From assembly GCF_944380975.1 (NCBI RefSeq), contig NZ_CALWJK010000016.1, positions 1 through 42,056 on the forward strand: a DNA stretch of 42,056 nt, written 5' to 3'. The notes beneath the pieces are model-generated. The model was not told where the DNA came from. It made no database searches and worked only from the letters and a program-made list of their open reading frames with translations. A program made the translations under genes and the position numbers. The DNA is from an uncultured Agathobaculum sp. GTDB lineage: Bacteria > Bacillota > Clostridia > Oscillospirales > Butyricicoccaceae. Below are positions 42,024 through 42,056 of this stretch, one piece after another; position 1 is the stretch's first letter, and each line of letters opens with the position of its first letter.

Positions 42024-42056
42024 ATGCGCCGTCCAAAGGAGTATGTAGCCGATAGG

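Overview
The window looks like a chromosomal core-genome segment of a fairly GC-rich member of the class Clostridia, probably Oscillospirales (Butyricicoccus/Agathobaculum-like). This is an inference from gene content, strong AGGAGG-type ribosome binding sites, sigma-A type promoters, NifS/IscU pairing, a TepA-like ClpP relative and a UraA permease. I see no prophage, transposase, integrase or CRISPR array. About 36 protein genes, three tRNAs and one long apparently non-coding transcription unit account for almost all of it.

Layout. 1-4.8 kb (minus): nifS, iscU, then mfd running off the left edge. 5-8.6 kb: a PF06541 membrane protein and an iron-type alcohol dehydrogenase fire from interleaved divergent promoters, followed by a tRNA-Asn/Trp/Thr cluster and an EamA transporter. 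8.6-11.2 kb: a heavy-metal P1B ATPase with a His/Cys tandem-repeat tail and an ArsR/SmtB-like operator. 11.2-17.4 kb: ttcA-like and SDR genes (minus), divergent from rnr, followed by a patatin-like gene and uraA (plus). 17.5-20.1 kb: gap (minus), an orphan GHKL ATPase (plus) and a small exported protein (minus). 20.2-27.4 kb: one minus operon of ABC-F, ydcF, prfA, a small membrane gene, sua5/tsaC, coaE and an M18 peptidase. 27.5-30.4 kb: ppiB, a degenerate GDPD-like protein and a membrane-anchored lipase (minus). 30.7-31.4 kb: tepA. 31.4-32.5 kb: the long RNA unit (minus). 32.6-35 kb: a second iron-type alcohol dehydrogenase and an asparaginase (plus). 35-38.6 kb: a 42-aa protein, a YjdF-like membrane protein, rnhA, a zinc phospholipase C family protein, a radical SAM protein and an acidic Cys-containing membrane protein. 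38.6-42 kb: proC, divergent from an aromatic-acid-exporter-like gene and a sodium-dependent transporter.

The most interesting part is non-coding. (i) Positions 31431-32462 carry no credible protein on either strand, yet have a clean minus-strand promoter, an intrinsic terminator about 1 kb downstream and more than a dozen internal complementary segments. This is what a large structured RNA would look like. (ii) Two intergenic elements (28941-29116 minus; 33854-34021 plus) share the same order of five hairpins directly after a stop codon. The sequence of the last two hairpins is conserved, and the first three stems differ while remaining paired. (iii) Several genes (mfd, rnhA, the radical SAM gene, the second alcohol dehydrogenase) have an intrinsic terminator 17-31 bases ahead of their start codon. 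For the second alcohol dehydrogenase it lies between its own promoter and its ribosome binding site, as in attenuation.

All product names rest on motifs read by eye; no database search was run.
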